A stretch of 64,000 nt of DNA from Rhodoferax antarcticus ANT.BR (GTDB lineage Bacteria > Pseudomonadota > Gammaproteobacteria > Burkholderiales > Burkholderiaceae_C). Positions 27,270 through 36,190 of this stretch are shown here, in pieces. The translations under genes were made by a program, and so were the position numbers. The notes below the pieces were generated by a model. It was not told where the DNA came from. It made no database searches and worked only from the letters and a program-made list of their open reading frames with translations. Position 1 is the stretch's first letter. Each line of letters opens with the position of its first letter. The DNA is taken from assembly GCF_001938565.1 (NCBI RefSeq), contig NZ_MSYM01000018.1, forward strand, positions 248,001 through 312,000, written 5' to 3'.

Positions 27270-29402
27270 ATGCACAAATCCCCACCTGAACTCGCGTCTG
27301 ATATTGGCTCCATCACGGCCTCACCACCCCAAGAACACAACGCCCACCCTGCTTACCGACCCGACATCGACGGCCTGCGGGCGGTGGCGATCCTTTCGGT
27401 CGTGCTGTTTCACGCCTTTCCCAGCAAACTGCGCGGTGGTTTTGTGGGCGTGGACATCTTCTTTGTGATCTCGGGCTTTTTGATTTCGACCATCATTTTC
27501 AGAAGCCTGCAGCGCGGGGATTTCAGCTTCACCGAGTTTTACGCGCACCGTATCAAGCGCATCTTCCCGGCGCTGATTCTGGTGCTGGCCGCCTGCTACG
27601 CCTTTGGCTGGTTTGCCCTGCTGCCTGACGAATACAAGCAGTTGGGTAAGCACATGGCAGCGGGGGCAGGCTTTGTCCAAAACTTTGTGATTTGGAAAGA
27701 AGCTGGGTATTTCGACACTGCCTCTGAACTCAAACCCCTGATGCACCTTTGGTCGCTGGCCATTGAGGAACAGTTTTACCTGCTTTACCCCGTTCTCATT
27801 TGGGGCGCGTGGCGGATGGGCCTGAATGTGCTGACGGTCGTGATTTTGCTGGGCCTGCTGTCGTTTGGATTGAACGTGGGCGGCATTGAGAAAGAGGCCA
27901 TCAAGACATTTTTCTTGCCGCAAACCCGGTTTTGGGAGCTACTGGCCGGGTCGGTGTTGGCCTATGTGCAACTGTACAAACCGGCACCGTTTGCTGCCTG
28001 GCTCAAACGCAGCCTGTTTCATCCGCTGGTGTTCAGGCAGCCCCCAGCGGCGCAGCGCCGTGAGGCGGTTTTGAACAATCTGCTGTCAGGCTTCGGCTTG
28101 TTTTTGATCGTTCTGGCCGTGTTTGGTCTGCATAAAGGCAAGCTGTTCCCGGGCTGGTGGGCGTTGTTCCCGGTGTTGGGCGCTTGCCTGCTGATCTTGG
28201 CCGGGCCGCAAGCCTGGGTGAACCGCAAGATTCTGGCCAATCGCTTGATGGTGTTTGTTGGCTTGATCAGTTACCCGCTGTACCTGTGGCACTGGCCCAT
28301 TCTGGCGTTTGCGCGGATTATGGAATCCGAAACGCCGTCACGCACTATTCGGATGGCGGCGGTGGTGTTGAGCTTTGTTTTGGCGTGGCTGACCTACCGG
28401 CTGGTGGAGCGGCCGATCCGGTTTGGACGCAATACCTGGGTGAAGACGGCGACGCTGTGCGTACTGATGAGCGTGGTGGGGTATGTGGGGTACAACGCGT
28501 TTATGAGGGATGGGTTGGAGTTTCGGTACCGACAGCTGACTGAGCGTAATGCCCAGTTTATTTGGGTAGCGGAGAACAACCAAAACGAAGAATGCAAAAC
28601 CAGCTTCCCGGAGTTCGCAAAAACTGGGTATTGCGCAAAATCGAAGGCATCCGGACCAACGATTCTTTTGTTGGGAGACTCCCACGCCAATCACCTATAC
28701 CCCGGCATGGCCGCAGTTACGAATTCCACGGTAGAAAGTGTTTTAAATTTTGGCGAGGGAGCATGTCTGCCATTTTTTGATGTAGCCTCGTTCCAAAAGG
28801 GGGGGCAAGATCCATGTGCCGACCGAATGAACCGCTCACTCAAGGTAGCCGAAGACACTAAATCGACTCGTATCATAGTGGTTTCATCCCGTGGCCCGCT
28901 CTACCTTTATGGAAAAGGTTTTGGTGAGATCGCTGATGAACAAAGTCATGATCGTGCTTTGGCTTCGACCAATAACCCTAGCGTTTCCGATTTCCGAGAA
29001 GTCTTTAAAACCGGGATGCGATCCACGATGGAGCGACTGACAAAAAAAGACAAGCGAGTCGTTTTTGTGCTTGATGTTCCGGAACTGGGATTCGATCCAA
29101 GGTCATGCGTTGACATCCGTCCACTGCGTTTGACCACACGTCAGATCAGACAACCCTGCGCAGTGTCCCGGAAGGACTTCGATGCGCGCAACCATGAGTA
29201 CCGCGAGATTGTGTTTTCAGTATTGAGGGACTACCCAACCGTCAAAATATTTGATGCCGCCGCCGAGCTGTGCGATGACAAATGGTGCTGGGCCATGAAA
29301 GACGGCAACATGCTTTATCGCGACGACGATCACCTCTCCGTGCAAGGCTCCGAATACATCGCGCGGACACTGTCCAAGCTAATTGATCCCGCGCACAAGT
29401 GA
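27270..29402 (+). CDS. acyltransferase 3 with C-terminal SGNH domain (OafA-like)
   Basis: A 710-residue surface-polysaccharide O-acyltransferase. The N-terminal acyltransferase-3 membrane domain (about 30-400) starts YRPDIDGLRAVAILSVVLFH, with the catalytic His, and contains GGFVGVDIFFVISGFLIS and the motif HLWSLAIEEQFYLLYPV. The periplasmic C-terminal half is an SGNH hydrolase-like domain with nucleophile motif LLLGDSHANH near residue 467 and DDDHLSVQGSEYIA near 690. Acyl groups would be passed across the membrane to O-antigen or another glycan. The SGNH half is AT-richer than the membrane half, hinting at a mosaic gene. Confidence 0.9.
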   Translation: MHKSPPELASDIGSITASPPQEHNAHPAYRPDIDGLRAVAILSVVLFHAFPSKLRGGFVGVDIFFVISGFLISTIIFRSLQRGDFSFTEFYAHRIKRIFPALILVLAACYAFGWFALLPDEYKQLGKHMAAGAGFVQNFVIWKEAGYFDTASELKPLMHLWSLAIEEQFYLLYPVLIWGAWRMGLNVLTVVILLGLLSFGLNVGGIEKEAIKTFFLPQTRFWELLAGSVLAYVQLYKPAPFAAWLKRSLFHPLVFRQPPAAQRREAVLNNLLSGFGLFLIVLAVFGLHKGKLFPGWWALFPVLGACLLILAGPQAWVNRKILANRLMVFVGLISYPLYLWHWPILAFARIMESETPSRTIRMAAVVLSFVLAWLTYRLVERPIRFGRNTWVKTATLCVLMSVVGYVGYNAFMRDGLEFRYRQLTERNAQFIWVAENNQNEECKTSFPEFAKTGYCAKSKASGPTILLLGDSHANHLYPGMAAVTNSTVESVLNFGEGACLPFFDVASFQKGGQDPCADRMNRSLKVAEDTKSTRIIVVSSRGPLYLYGKGFGEIADEQSHDRALASTNNPSVSDFREVFKTGMRSTMERLTKKDKRVVFVLDVPELGFDPRSCVDIRPLRLTTRQIRQPCAVSRKDFDARNHEYREIVFSVLRDYPTVKIFDAAAELCDDKWCWAMKDGNMLYRDDDHLSVQGSEYIARTLSKLIDPAHK

Positions 29403-29500
29403 AACACGTTGTAGCCTGGCCCCGCATCCCAGGTTCTGCCGTAGTACAGACCGCTTGCCGTCAGTCTGTGCTGCGCATAGAAACAGACGCCAGCGCTCGT

Positions 29501-29521
29501 AGATAAAGCGTATATAGCTAT
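29501..29521 (-). repeat. half copy of the dispersed repeat
   Basis: AGATAAAGCG followed by TATATAGCTAT matches only one arm (GATAAGCGCCAGTAGCTAT) of the family. It is in the 172-bp gap after the acyltransferase gene, which otherwise shows nothing. Confidence 0.4.
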
Positions 29522-29574
29522 AAAAACAAGAGCACTTGCTCCAGAAGTGATGTCGGTGCTTGTATGAGTCTGAC

Positions 29575-29784
29575 CTACGCCGACGCCGCCACTTTGTGGT
29601 TGGGTGCGCGGGGCACCGTTGTTCGTACCAGCGCGGCCAACTCGCGCTTACTTTGCAGCAGCAATGCGACTTCGGACGGTGTCAGCCGTCTCGGTGCGAG
29701 CAAGGTACCGAGCTTCTGATTCAGTAAGCGCGTCGAAGGCGTGAGCGAATTGTTCCATCCACCAATTTCCATGTTCCGTGCCAT
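29575..29784 (-). CDS. small hypothetical protein downstream of higBA
   Basis: A 69-residue protein, MARNMEIGGWNNSLTPSTRL..., with a segment LTPSEVALLLQSKRELAALV that looks helical. ATG 29784 is preceded by AGGA at close spacing, and the gene follows higA by 37 bp on the same strand, so it may be the third gene of that operon. Family not recognised. Confidence 0.5.
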   Translation of the reverse strand: MARNMEIGGWNNSLTPSTRLLNQKLGTLLAPRRLTPSEVALLLQSKRELAALVRTTVPRAPNHKVAASA

Positions 29785-29821
29785 GTATTCCTCGCAATTC
29801 GCAAAGTCGCTGGGGCGAGAG

Positions 29822-30124
29822 TCAGGCCGCAGCCAGCTCCCGTACCGCGCGCAAGCTGTCTTTCCATTCGGCTTGCGCCACTTTCAAGTCGTAGGACGTT
29901 TGCAGATTGAGCCAGTACTGCGGCGTTTGCCCCAAGGCTCGACCCAAGCGCAGCGCCAGTTCGGCCGTAATTGGGCGATCACCCCGCAGCACGTGCGACA
30001 CGCGCATGGGCGAGATGCCAATGGCCTCGGCAAAGGCCGCCTGCGTCAACGCCAAGTCATCCAGAATTTCTCGCAGAAATTCGCCGGGGTGAATCGGGGG
30101 CATTCCATTTTTCAAAGTGCGCAT
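29822..30124 (-). CDS. higA: HigA family antitoxin
   Basis: A 100-residue HTH protein. The conserved start PPIHPGEFLREIL and the HTH LTQAAFAEAIGISPMRVSHVLRG are followed by QYWLNLQTSYDLKVAQ, the HigA/VapI pattern. It would bind and neutralise HigB and repress the operon. It lies 12 bp downstream of higB, the toxin-first order normal for this family. Confidence 0.9.
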   Translation of the reverse strand: MRTLKNGMPPIHPGEFLREILDDLALTQAAFAEAIGISPMRVSHVLRGDRPITAELALRLGRALGQTPQYWLNLQTSYDLKVAQAEWKDSLRAVRELAAA

Positions 30125-30136
30125 GGTGCAGTTTCC

Positions 30137-30418
30137 TCATTGGTAGTCGGCAATTTCAACGTCAAGCGCTTTTCCATCCTCAAACCGAAAGCACACACGC
30201 CATTGGTCGTTGATGCGAATGCGCCATTGCCCAGCGCGGTCACCGATCAACGCTTCGAGCCTGTTGGATGGCGGCATGCGCAAGTCATCAATGACCATTG
30301 CCGCGTGCAATTGCGTCAAACGCATCAAAGCCCGACGCAGGATGTCCGGCGGCAGCCGACGGGACTTGCCTGTCAAGAACAAGCGTTCGGTTTCAGTATG
30401 CGCAAAGCTGTCAATCAC
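30137..30418 (-). CDS. higB: HigB family toxin (RelE-like mRNA interferase)
   Basis: A 93-residue RelE-fold protein. The core LRMPPSNRLEALIGDRAGQW and RIRINDQWRVCFRFEDG is the classic HigB beta-sheet with basic residues for mRNA cleavage on the ribosome. The start ATG at 30418 lies just below a 15-bp palindrome that is a likely operator. Confidence 0.9.
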   Translation of the reverse strand: MIDSFAHTETERLFLTGKSRRLPPDILRRALMRLTQLHAAMVIDDLRMPPSNRLEALIGDRAGQWRIRINDQWRVCFRFEDGKALDVEIADYQ

Positions 30419-30428
30419 AGCCCAATCA

Positions 30429-30443
30429 TAAACAATTTGTTTA
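30429..30443. promoter_or_regulatory. palindromic operator upstream of higBA
   Basis: TAAACAA-T-TTGTTTA, a perfect 15-bp inverted repeat 10 bp above the higB start. Position and symmetry suit binding by the HigA dimer. Confidence 0.65.
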
Positions 30444-30468
30444 CTCCGCAGCCAGCACAGGGATAAAA

Positions 30469-33312
30469 ATGTCTGAACCCGACCACCAACTCGCTCTTTC
30501 CCACAGCCTCACCACCAAGACAAACCGGCTCTGCCTGGGCCTGGAATCTGGCGTTGCAGACATTCTGGAACTGGTCACGCCCACCACGGCCGAGCTGTTG
30601 CTGTGGTAGTTTGCCGAGGACATGGTCACTGCCCGCGGCGGCAGCTTTGCTTACGGCGGGGGCCTGAACTTTCACGCCGGGCAGCGCCAAGCCATTTTGA
30701 ACGCCATCGTTGCCCACGAGGTACTGGGCTGTGATCAGCCGCATTGGTCGCTGCTTGATTTGTACAAAGCCGCCGCACCCGACGCTTTGCTGAGCGGCGC
30801 CCGGCTAAACGAGGTGGCACAGGACAAGCATGCCCACCCCAAATACTGCTTCAAGATGGCCACTGGCACCGGCAAAACCTGGGTGCTGCAGGCGCTGATG
30901 ATCTGGCAGTTGCTCAACAGGTCGGCGGCGCTGGCTGAAGGCCTCGACGATGCGCGCTTCACGCGGCAGTTTATGGTGGTGGCACCGGGGTTGATTGTTT
31001 ACGAGCGGCTACTGGATGCGTTTTGCGGCAAGCTGGTCGAGGGCAGTAATGGCTCGCGGGATTTTGCCAAGTCAGATGTGGCGCAGTTTGCCGACCTGTT
31101 TATCCCGGAGGCGCACCGCGATACAGTGTTTGCCTTTGTGCGCGGCAATGTGTGCAGCAAGACCGAGATTGGACTGAAAGCCACTGGCGAAGGCATGATT
31201 GCCATCACCAACTGGCATTTGCTCACCGATGCCGATGCGGTTGACCAGGTGGAAGATGCAGATGGCGTCGATGCGCCAAGCGTGCCGCTGGTGGCGCAAC
31301 AGGTGGTGAATGCCGTGCTGCCTTTGATGCCAGGCCGAGCCACAGGCAACAGCCTGGACGTGCTGGACCGGCGCTATGCCCGTGGCAATGTGTTGGAATT
31401 TTTGGCGGCACTGCCTGAGCTGATGGTGTTCAATGACGAGGCGCACCACATCCATGAGTTCAAGCGTGAAGGTGAAGTGACCGAGGTGGAATGGCAAAAA
31501 AGCTTGTCGAAGATTGCCACCAGCAAAGGCCGGCGCTTTGTGCAAGTGGATTCTTCGGCTACACCGTACAACGATGTCGGCGCGGGCAAACACAAACGCA
31601 AGCTCTATTTCCCGCACATCATCACCAACTTTGACCTGAAAAGCGCCATGCGCGCCGGGCTGGTGAAGTCGCTGGTGTTGGACCGGCGCAAGGAAATCGG
31701 CGCACTGCCTTTGACGTTCACCGCCGAGCGCGATGAATCCGGCCACCCCAGTTTGAGCGAAGGCCAGCGTGTGATGCTTCGTGCGGGCCTGCACAAACTG
31801 CGCAAACTGGAAGCCGACTTTGCCCGGCTCGACCCAAGCCGCCACCCCAAGCTGCTGGTGGTGTGTGAAGACACCACCGTGTCACCACGGGTTAGCTCCT
31901 TTTTGCAGGAGCAGGAAGGTCTTTGCCATGACGATGTGATGACCATTGACTCTGGCAAAAAGGCCGAGTTGGGTGAAAAAGACTGGGCGCCAGTGCGCCA
32001 GCGCCTGTTCAGTGTGGACCGCCACGCCACGCCGCGCGTGATTGTGAGCGTGCTGATGCGGCGCGAAGGCATTGATGTGAACAACATCTGCGTCATCGTG
32101 CCGCTGCGCTCCAGTCAGGCGCAGATTCTGCTGGAGCAGACCATTGGTCGGGGCTTACGGCTGATGTGGCGTGACAACGAATACACGGACCTGAAACGCG
32201 AGAACCGCGAGCGCATCAATGCCGGCCAGGAGGTTGGCAGCTTGCTTGACGTGCTGTCAATTGTTGAGCATCCGGCGTTCCAGTCGTTTTACAACGACCT
32301 GATCAACGACGGGCTGGCCACCACCACCGGTGACGATACCGACAACACCAGCGCCACCGGTGACGTGATGGCCGCTGACTTACGTGACGGGTTTGAAGCG
32401 TTTGACTTTGGCATCCCCTTCATCTTGCAGGAAACCGACGAACTGCATGGGCAAAAAACGCTCGATGCGCTTACTCCTCCTACCTTTACAGCTATGAATA
32501 GTGAAGCATTGGCAGCGCTGCTGGGCAAGGGCGACACGTTTGTGTCGCAAGACTTGCAAAGCGCCACGCTGTTTGGCGACTATCGGGTGGGCGGTGCGTT
32601 GGACGATTACATCTGGACGCAGCTCTTTGGCCAGACCTTCAACCCGCTGGGGGAAGATTTTGGCTGTGAAAACTGGCGCTTGTTGCTGTTGCAGCCGGTG
32701 GTGGATCACATCACCAAGGTGTTTGCAGTCGCGCTAATGGGCTCAGAGAAAAAACGCGTCACTGGACAAGCCGAGGTACACCAGCGCTGGTTGAGCGAGG
32801 TGCCGCGCCTGATGCTGCGCGAGAGCAATTCGGTCGAAGTATCCAAGTGCATCTCTACCCGGCTGGGCTGGCCCAGCCAAAACGGTGGGCTGGAGCGCGC
32901 CTTTATCCACTGGGCGCAGGCCGACTCACACGTGCTGGCGTTTTGCAAAATCAGTGAAAACCGCCACACTTTTGCCCGACTGCGTTACGTGAAGGATGAC
33001 GGTCTGGCCGCTTTTTAGTCGCCTGACTTTCTGGTGCGTACCAAAGATGCAATCTATCTGGCCGAGACCAAGGCGCAAGCGCAAACCATTCACCCGAATG
33101 TGCAACGCAAGTTCAAGGCGGCGGTGGCTTGGTGCGAGCGCATCAACCAGTTGACACCGGAACACCGAGGCGGCCTGCCCTGGCATTACGTGCTGCTGGC
33201 TGAAGAGGTGGTATACGAATGGCAAGTCAAAGGCGCGCACCTGGCCGAACTGTTGGACTATGCTCGGCTGCGCCCGCTGGCGGTTGCGTCGCTGCAAGCA
33301 CGTTTACTATAA
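30469..33312 (+). pseudogene. type III restriction/DEAD-like helicase gene with two in-frame amber codons
   Basis: One reading frame from ATG 30469 to the stop at 33312 encodes a continuous homologous protein, interrupted by TAG at 30607-30609 and TAG at 33016-33018. The middle part is long and intact, with Walker A KMATGTGKTWVLQAL, the DEAD-like box VFNDEAHHIHEF, a helicase C-terminal segment with QTIGRGLRLMW, and a C-terminal block VRTKDAIYLAETKAQ after the second amber. This resembles the Res subunit of type III restriction systems or a related helicase-nuclease. No partner methylase gene is nearby. Sense codons for Trp and Tyr fit both amber sites by single changes. Treated as inactivated. 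Confidence 0.8.
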
Positions 33313-33316
33313 AGAC

Positions 33317-33353
33317 AGGCTGTAGCCCTTACAGATCAAGCGCATATAGCTAT
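33317..33353 (-). repeat. 37-bp dispersed palindromic repeat
   Basis: Minus-oriented copy: AGGCTGTAGCCCTTAC then AGATCAAGCGCATATAGCTAT blocks at the family spacing, between the helicase pseudogene and the ligase gene. Confidence 0.75.
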
Positions 33354-33405
33354 ATTTACAGTAGCATCCCCCCAATCAGCCACCGCGTGTGTTTGGCCGA
33401 TCCAT

Positions 33406-34353
33406 CTACTCTCCCTCACGCACCCGCAAAAACGAGGCAAAACGCGGCAGGCCCTTGGGCGTGCGGTCGCGGTAGCGGTAGGTGACCAAGCTGCCAACGG
33501 GCGGCGGGTTGGCGCGCTGCGCGTCGCTGAAACCGCTGCCCAGCGCAAAACGCTGGCCGTTGGGCAGTTCCAGCAGCAAGGCGCCCAGGCGTCCCGCGTT
33601 GCGGCCTTTGCCCGGCAAATGCGCCACCACCCGCGCATCGTCGTCGGCCACGGGTTTGAATTTCAGCAGCGTGGTACTGCGCCCGGGCGACCAAAGCGCG
33701 CTGGCGCGGTGCAGCACCAGGCCCTCGCCGCCGTCTGTCACGGTCTGCTTGAGTAAAGCCTGCAACGCCACAGCGTTAGGCACCTGCTGCTGCGCCACCA
33801 CTTGCAGCCAGGGTTGCTGGGCCTGGGCCACCACCGCTTGCAGTTGCTGCACGCGCTGCCCAAACGGCACCGGCCTGCCAGGCAGGTCAAACACCATGTA
33901 ACGCACGGCGCGCCAATCTGCGTCCACCGGCTCAGCGTGCCGCACGATGCCTGAGAGTTCGTCAAACCGGCCCCGGCCCAGCCAGAGTTCGCCATCCAGC
34001 GCCGCTTTGGGCAGCGCTGCGGTGAACCAGCCTGGCGCGGCGATGGGCAGACCGCTGCGAAAGCGCAGCGTCTGACCGTCCCACAAGGCACGCACGCCGT
34101 CGAGCTTTTCGCTGACCAGAAAGCCTGCCGGGTCTTCCCCGCTCGGCCAGTCGCTGGCGAGCATCAGTACCGCGACAGCAGGCGCTGGAACCACGTCTGA
34201 GGTGGCGTTGGATGCGGCTGCGGCGGATGTGGCCCCGTTTAGCGCAGGTACCGCCACCACCGCGCTGGCCGCAGCGGCCAAAAGCGACAGCGGCGCACTG
34301 CCCAGCAGCAGCGCCAGGCCGGCAGCAGACGTGGCTGATCGTGAAAAATGCAT
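33406..34353 (-). CDS. exported ATP-dependent DNA ligase
   Basis: A 315-residue minimal ATP-dependent ligase. The adenylation motif is SEKLDGVRALWDG, with the AMP-accepting Lys. Later motifs include LDGELWLGRGRF, GGEGLVLHR and LLKFKP, and an OB-fold follows. The N-terminus has a typical signal peptide (AGLALLLGSAPLSLLAAAASA) and a long Ala-rich spacer, so it should act in the periplasm, like LigE-type enzymes linked to DNA uptake in some Proteobacteria. ATG 34353 follows a G-rich stretch; an upstream ATG at 34380 is possible but adds a charged prefix. Confidence 0.88.
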   Translation of the reverse strand: MHFSRSATSAAGLALLLGSAPLSLLAAAASAVVAVPALNGATSAAAASNATSDVVPAPAVAVLMLASDWPSGEDPAGFLVSEKLDGVRALWDGQTLRFRSGLPIAAPGWFTAALPKAALDGELWLGRGRFDELSGIVRHAEPVDADWRAVRYMVFDLPGRPVPFGQRVQQLQAVVAQAQQPWLQVVAQQQVPNAVALQALLKQTVTDGGEGLVLHRASALWSPGRSTTLLKFKPVADDDARVVAHLPGKGRNAGRLGALLLELPNGQRFALGSGFSDAQRANPPPVGSLVTYRYRDRTPKGLPRFASFLRVREGE

Positions 34354-34383
34354 GAAGACCCCCCTTTTTTTATATGCCAAATT

Positions 34384-34420
34384 GGCCTCTAGCCCTTTAT
34401 AGATAAGGGCTAATCACTCT
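34384..34420 (-). repeat. 37-bp dispersed palindromic repeat
   Basis: Contains GGCCTCTAGCCCTT and AGATAAGGGCTAAT. The inner 8-bp arms TAGCCCTT/AAGGGCTA are perfectly complementary, making this one of the best hairpins of the family. It lies between the HNH gene and the ligase gene. Confidence 0.75.
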
Positions 34421-34430
34421 TATTTTGATA

Positions 34431-34988
34431 TTAGGCTGTCAAGCGCGACGACTTGGGCACGTGCGCCATTAAAAACGCCATCTGGTCCACCAGAATGCGC
34501 CGGTTGCGCAGGATGAAGTCTTCCCACAGGCTCGGCACATAAGGCGTGTAAATGAGCGGCATGTGCGCCTGCTCGGGGGTACGGTGGCTTTTGCGGTGGT
34601 TGCAGGGTTTGCAGGCGGTGACCACGTTCATCCAGGTGTCGATGCCATGCTGCGCAAACGGAATGATGTGCTCACGCGTCAGGTCGACTTCGTCAAACAA
34701 GCCGCCACAGTAGGCGCAGAGGTTGCGGTCGCGGGCAAAGAGCTTGCCGTTGGTCAGGCCCGGGCGCAAATCAAAGGGGTTGATGTTGGGCACGCCTTTG
34801 GTGCCGATGATGCTGCTGACCGTGATGACCGACTGGCGGCCAGTGATGGCGTTGTGCCCGCCGTGGAACACGGCCACTTCGCGCCCCAATTCCCAGCGGA
34901 CCTCTTCGGCGGCGTAGTGCGTCACCGCTTGTTCCAGCGAAATCCACGATTGGGGCAGCCCCTGGGCTGACAGCTTCAAGACCTTCAA
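34431..34988 (-). CDS. HNH endonuclease
   Basis: A 185-residue protein with an HNH nuclease domain. Zinc-binding CAYCGG, the catalytic stretch LTREHIIPFAQHG and the second pair CKPCNHRKSHRTPEQ fall at residues about 90-140. The likely start is TTG 34988, which lies 7 nt after AGGAG and gives the N-terminus MKVLKLSAQGLPQSWISLEQ; the open frame extends another 14 codons without a good start. Such stand-alone HNH genes are common in this bacterial group and their role is not known. Confidence 0.82.
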   Translation of the reverse strand: MKVLKLSAQGLPQSWISLEQAVTHYAAEEVRWELGREVAVFHGGHNAITGRQSVITVSSIIGTKGVPNINPFDLRPGLTNGKLFARDRNLCAYCGGLFDEVDLTREHIIPFAQHGIDTWMNVVTACKPCNHRKSHRTPEQAHMPLIYTPYVPSLWEDFILRNRRILVDQMAFLMAHVPKSSRLTA

Positions 34989-35212
34989 AACACGACTCCT
35001 GAAAAAAGACGTTATCCGAAACCAGCTCAAAACCTCACGAATGCATTACTTTCAAAGCCACATCACCCGATTCACCTTCTGCTTGGATGCACAAAACGCG
35101 CCAACATTCACCAACCCGCGGGTGTAAGACACAATATACCCCCTTTGCATGTCAAATTGGCGTCAAGCCCAATAGTCCTTTGCCCGTTTTGCTATTTAAT
35201 TCATAACAAGAA

Positions 35213-36190
35213 ATGAAGATTTACAGGGGTTTCAAACACCCGGACATGGCGCCTGCCTGCGCTTTGACGATAGGCAATTTTGACGGCGTGCACCTTGGCC
35301 ACCAGGCCATGCTCTCCTTGCTCAAGGGCGAGGCGCAGCAGCGCGCTGTGCCCAGCTGCGTGCTGACCTTTGAGCCGCACCCGCGCGACTTCTTCGCCTC
35401 GCTGGCGCAAAACCCTGGCTTGGCGCCGGCGCGGGTCGGCACGCTGCGCGACAAGCTGATGGACCTGGCCCAGTGCGGTATCGATCAGGCGGTGGTGCTG
35501 CCTTTTAACGCCCGCCTGGCAAACCTGTCGCCGCAGGCGTTTATCGACAGCGTGCTGCTACAGGGCCTGGGCGCGCGCTATGTTTTGGTGGGCGATGATT
35601 TCCGCTTTGGCCAGCGTCGCGCGGGTGACTTCACGCTGCTGGCCGCGGCTGGCTTGAAGCAGGGGTTCGATGTGGCGCGCATGAACAGCCACGAGGTGCA
35701 CAACCTGCGCGTGTCGAGCTCGGCGGTGCGCGATGCGCTGGCCGAGGGCCGCATGCGCGACGCCACTCGCTTGCTCGGCCACCCCTACCGTATTTCTGGC
35801 CATGTGATGCATGGACGCAAACTGGGGCGCAGTTTGGGCTTCAAAACCCTGAACCAACGCTTTGCCCACTGGAAACCCGCTGCGCGCGGTATTTTTGTTG
35901 TGCGCGTGCACGGCCTGACAGCGAAGCCGCTGCCCGGTGTCGCCAATCTGGGTGTGCGTCCATCGGTTGACCCGAATGACGTGAATGCTGGGCGCGTGCT
36001 GCTGGAAACGCATTGCCTGGACTGGCCCGAGCATCTCGGGCCAGAAGGTGCCTACGGTAAAATCGTCAGCGTGGAGTTGCTCCACAAACTGCACGACGAA
36101 CTCAAGTACGACTCTCTGGATGCATTGACCGTCGGCATCCGCCAAGATTGCCAGGATGCCCGGGCCTATTTCGCAAATTCCCCATCATGA
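35213..36190 (+). CDS. ribF: bifunctional riboflavin kinase/FAD synthetase
   Basis: Makes FMN and FAD from riboflavin and ATP. The 325-residue protein has the N-terminal nucleotidyltransferase domain with [16 protein letters not shown] near residue 20 and [12 protein letters not shown] near 163. The C-terminal kinase domain has [17 protein letters not shown] and ANLGVRPSV. It starts the ribF-ileS-lspA cluster, an order conserved across Proteobacteria, and overlaps ileS by 4 nt. The 224-bp gap upstream contains a very diverged repeat-like stretch (about 35158-35205) but no recognisable riboswitch. Confidence 0.95.
   Translation: MKIYRGFKHPDMAPACALTIGNFDGVHLGHQAMLSLLKGEAQQRAVPSCVLTFEPHPRDFFASLAQNPGLAPARVGTLRDKLMDLAQCGIDQAVVLPFNARLANLSPQAFIDSVLLQGLGARYVLVGDDFRFGQRRAGDFTLLAAAGLKQGFDVARMNSHEVHNLRVSSSAVRDALAEGRMRDATRLLGHPYRISGHVMHGRKLGRSLGFKTLNQRFAHWKPAARGIFVVRVHGLTAKPLPGVANLGVRPSVDPNDVNAGRVLLETHCLDWPEHLGPEGAYGKIVSVELLHKLHDELKYDSLDALTVGIRQDCQDARAYFANSPS

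Noticed and set aside
32470-32520. AT-rich stretch in the helicase pseudogene as a repeat copy
   Set aside because: Only GCTTACTCC and ACAGCTATGAATAG resemble the family arms, at wrong spacing and without the ATAAGGGCT core.
30607-33018. Amber recoding (for example pyrrolysine-type reading of TAG) in the helicase gene
   Set aside because: TAG is an ordinary stop for other genes in the window (the efflux channel at 8717, the SH3 proteins, the ABC permease at 61976), so nonsense mutation is more likely.
35158-35205. Possible repeat copy or FMN riboswitch before ribF
   Set aside because: Similarity to the repeat is weak and scattered, and no conserved FMN aptamer elements were found; ribF of this type is usually not riboswitch-controlled.
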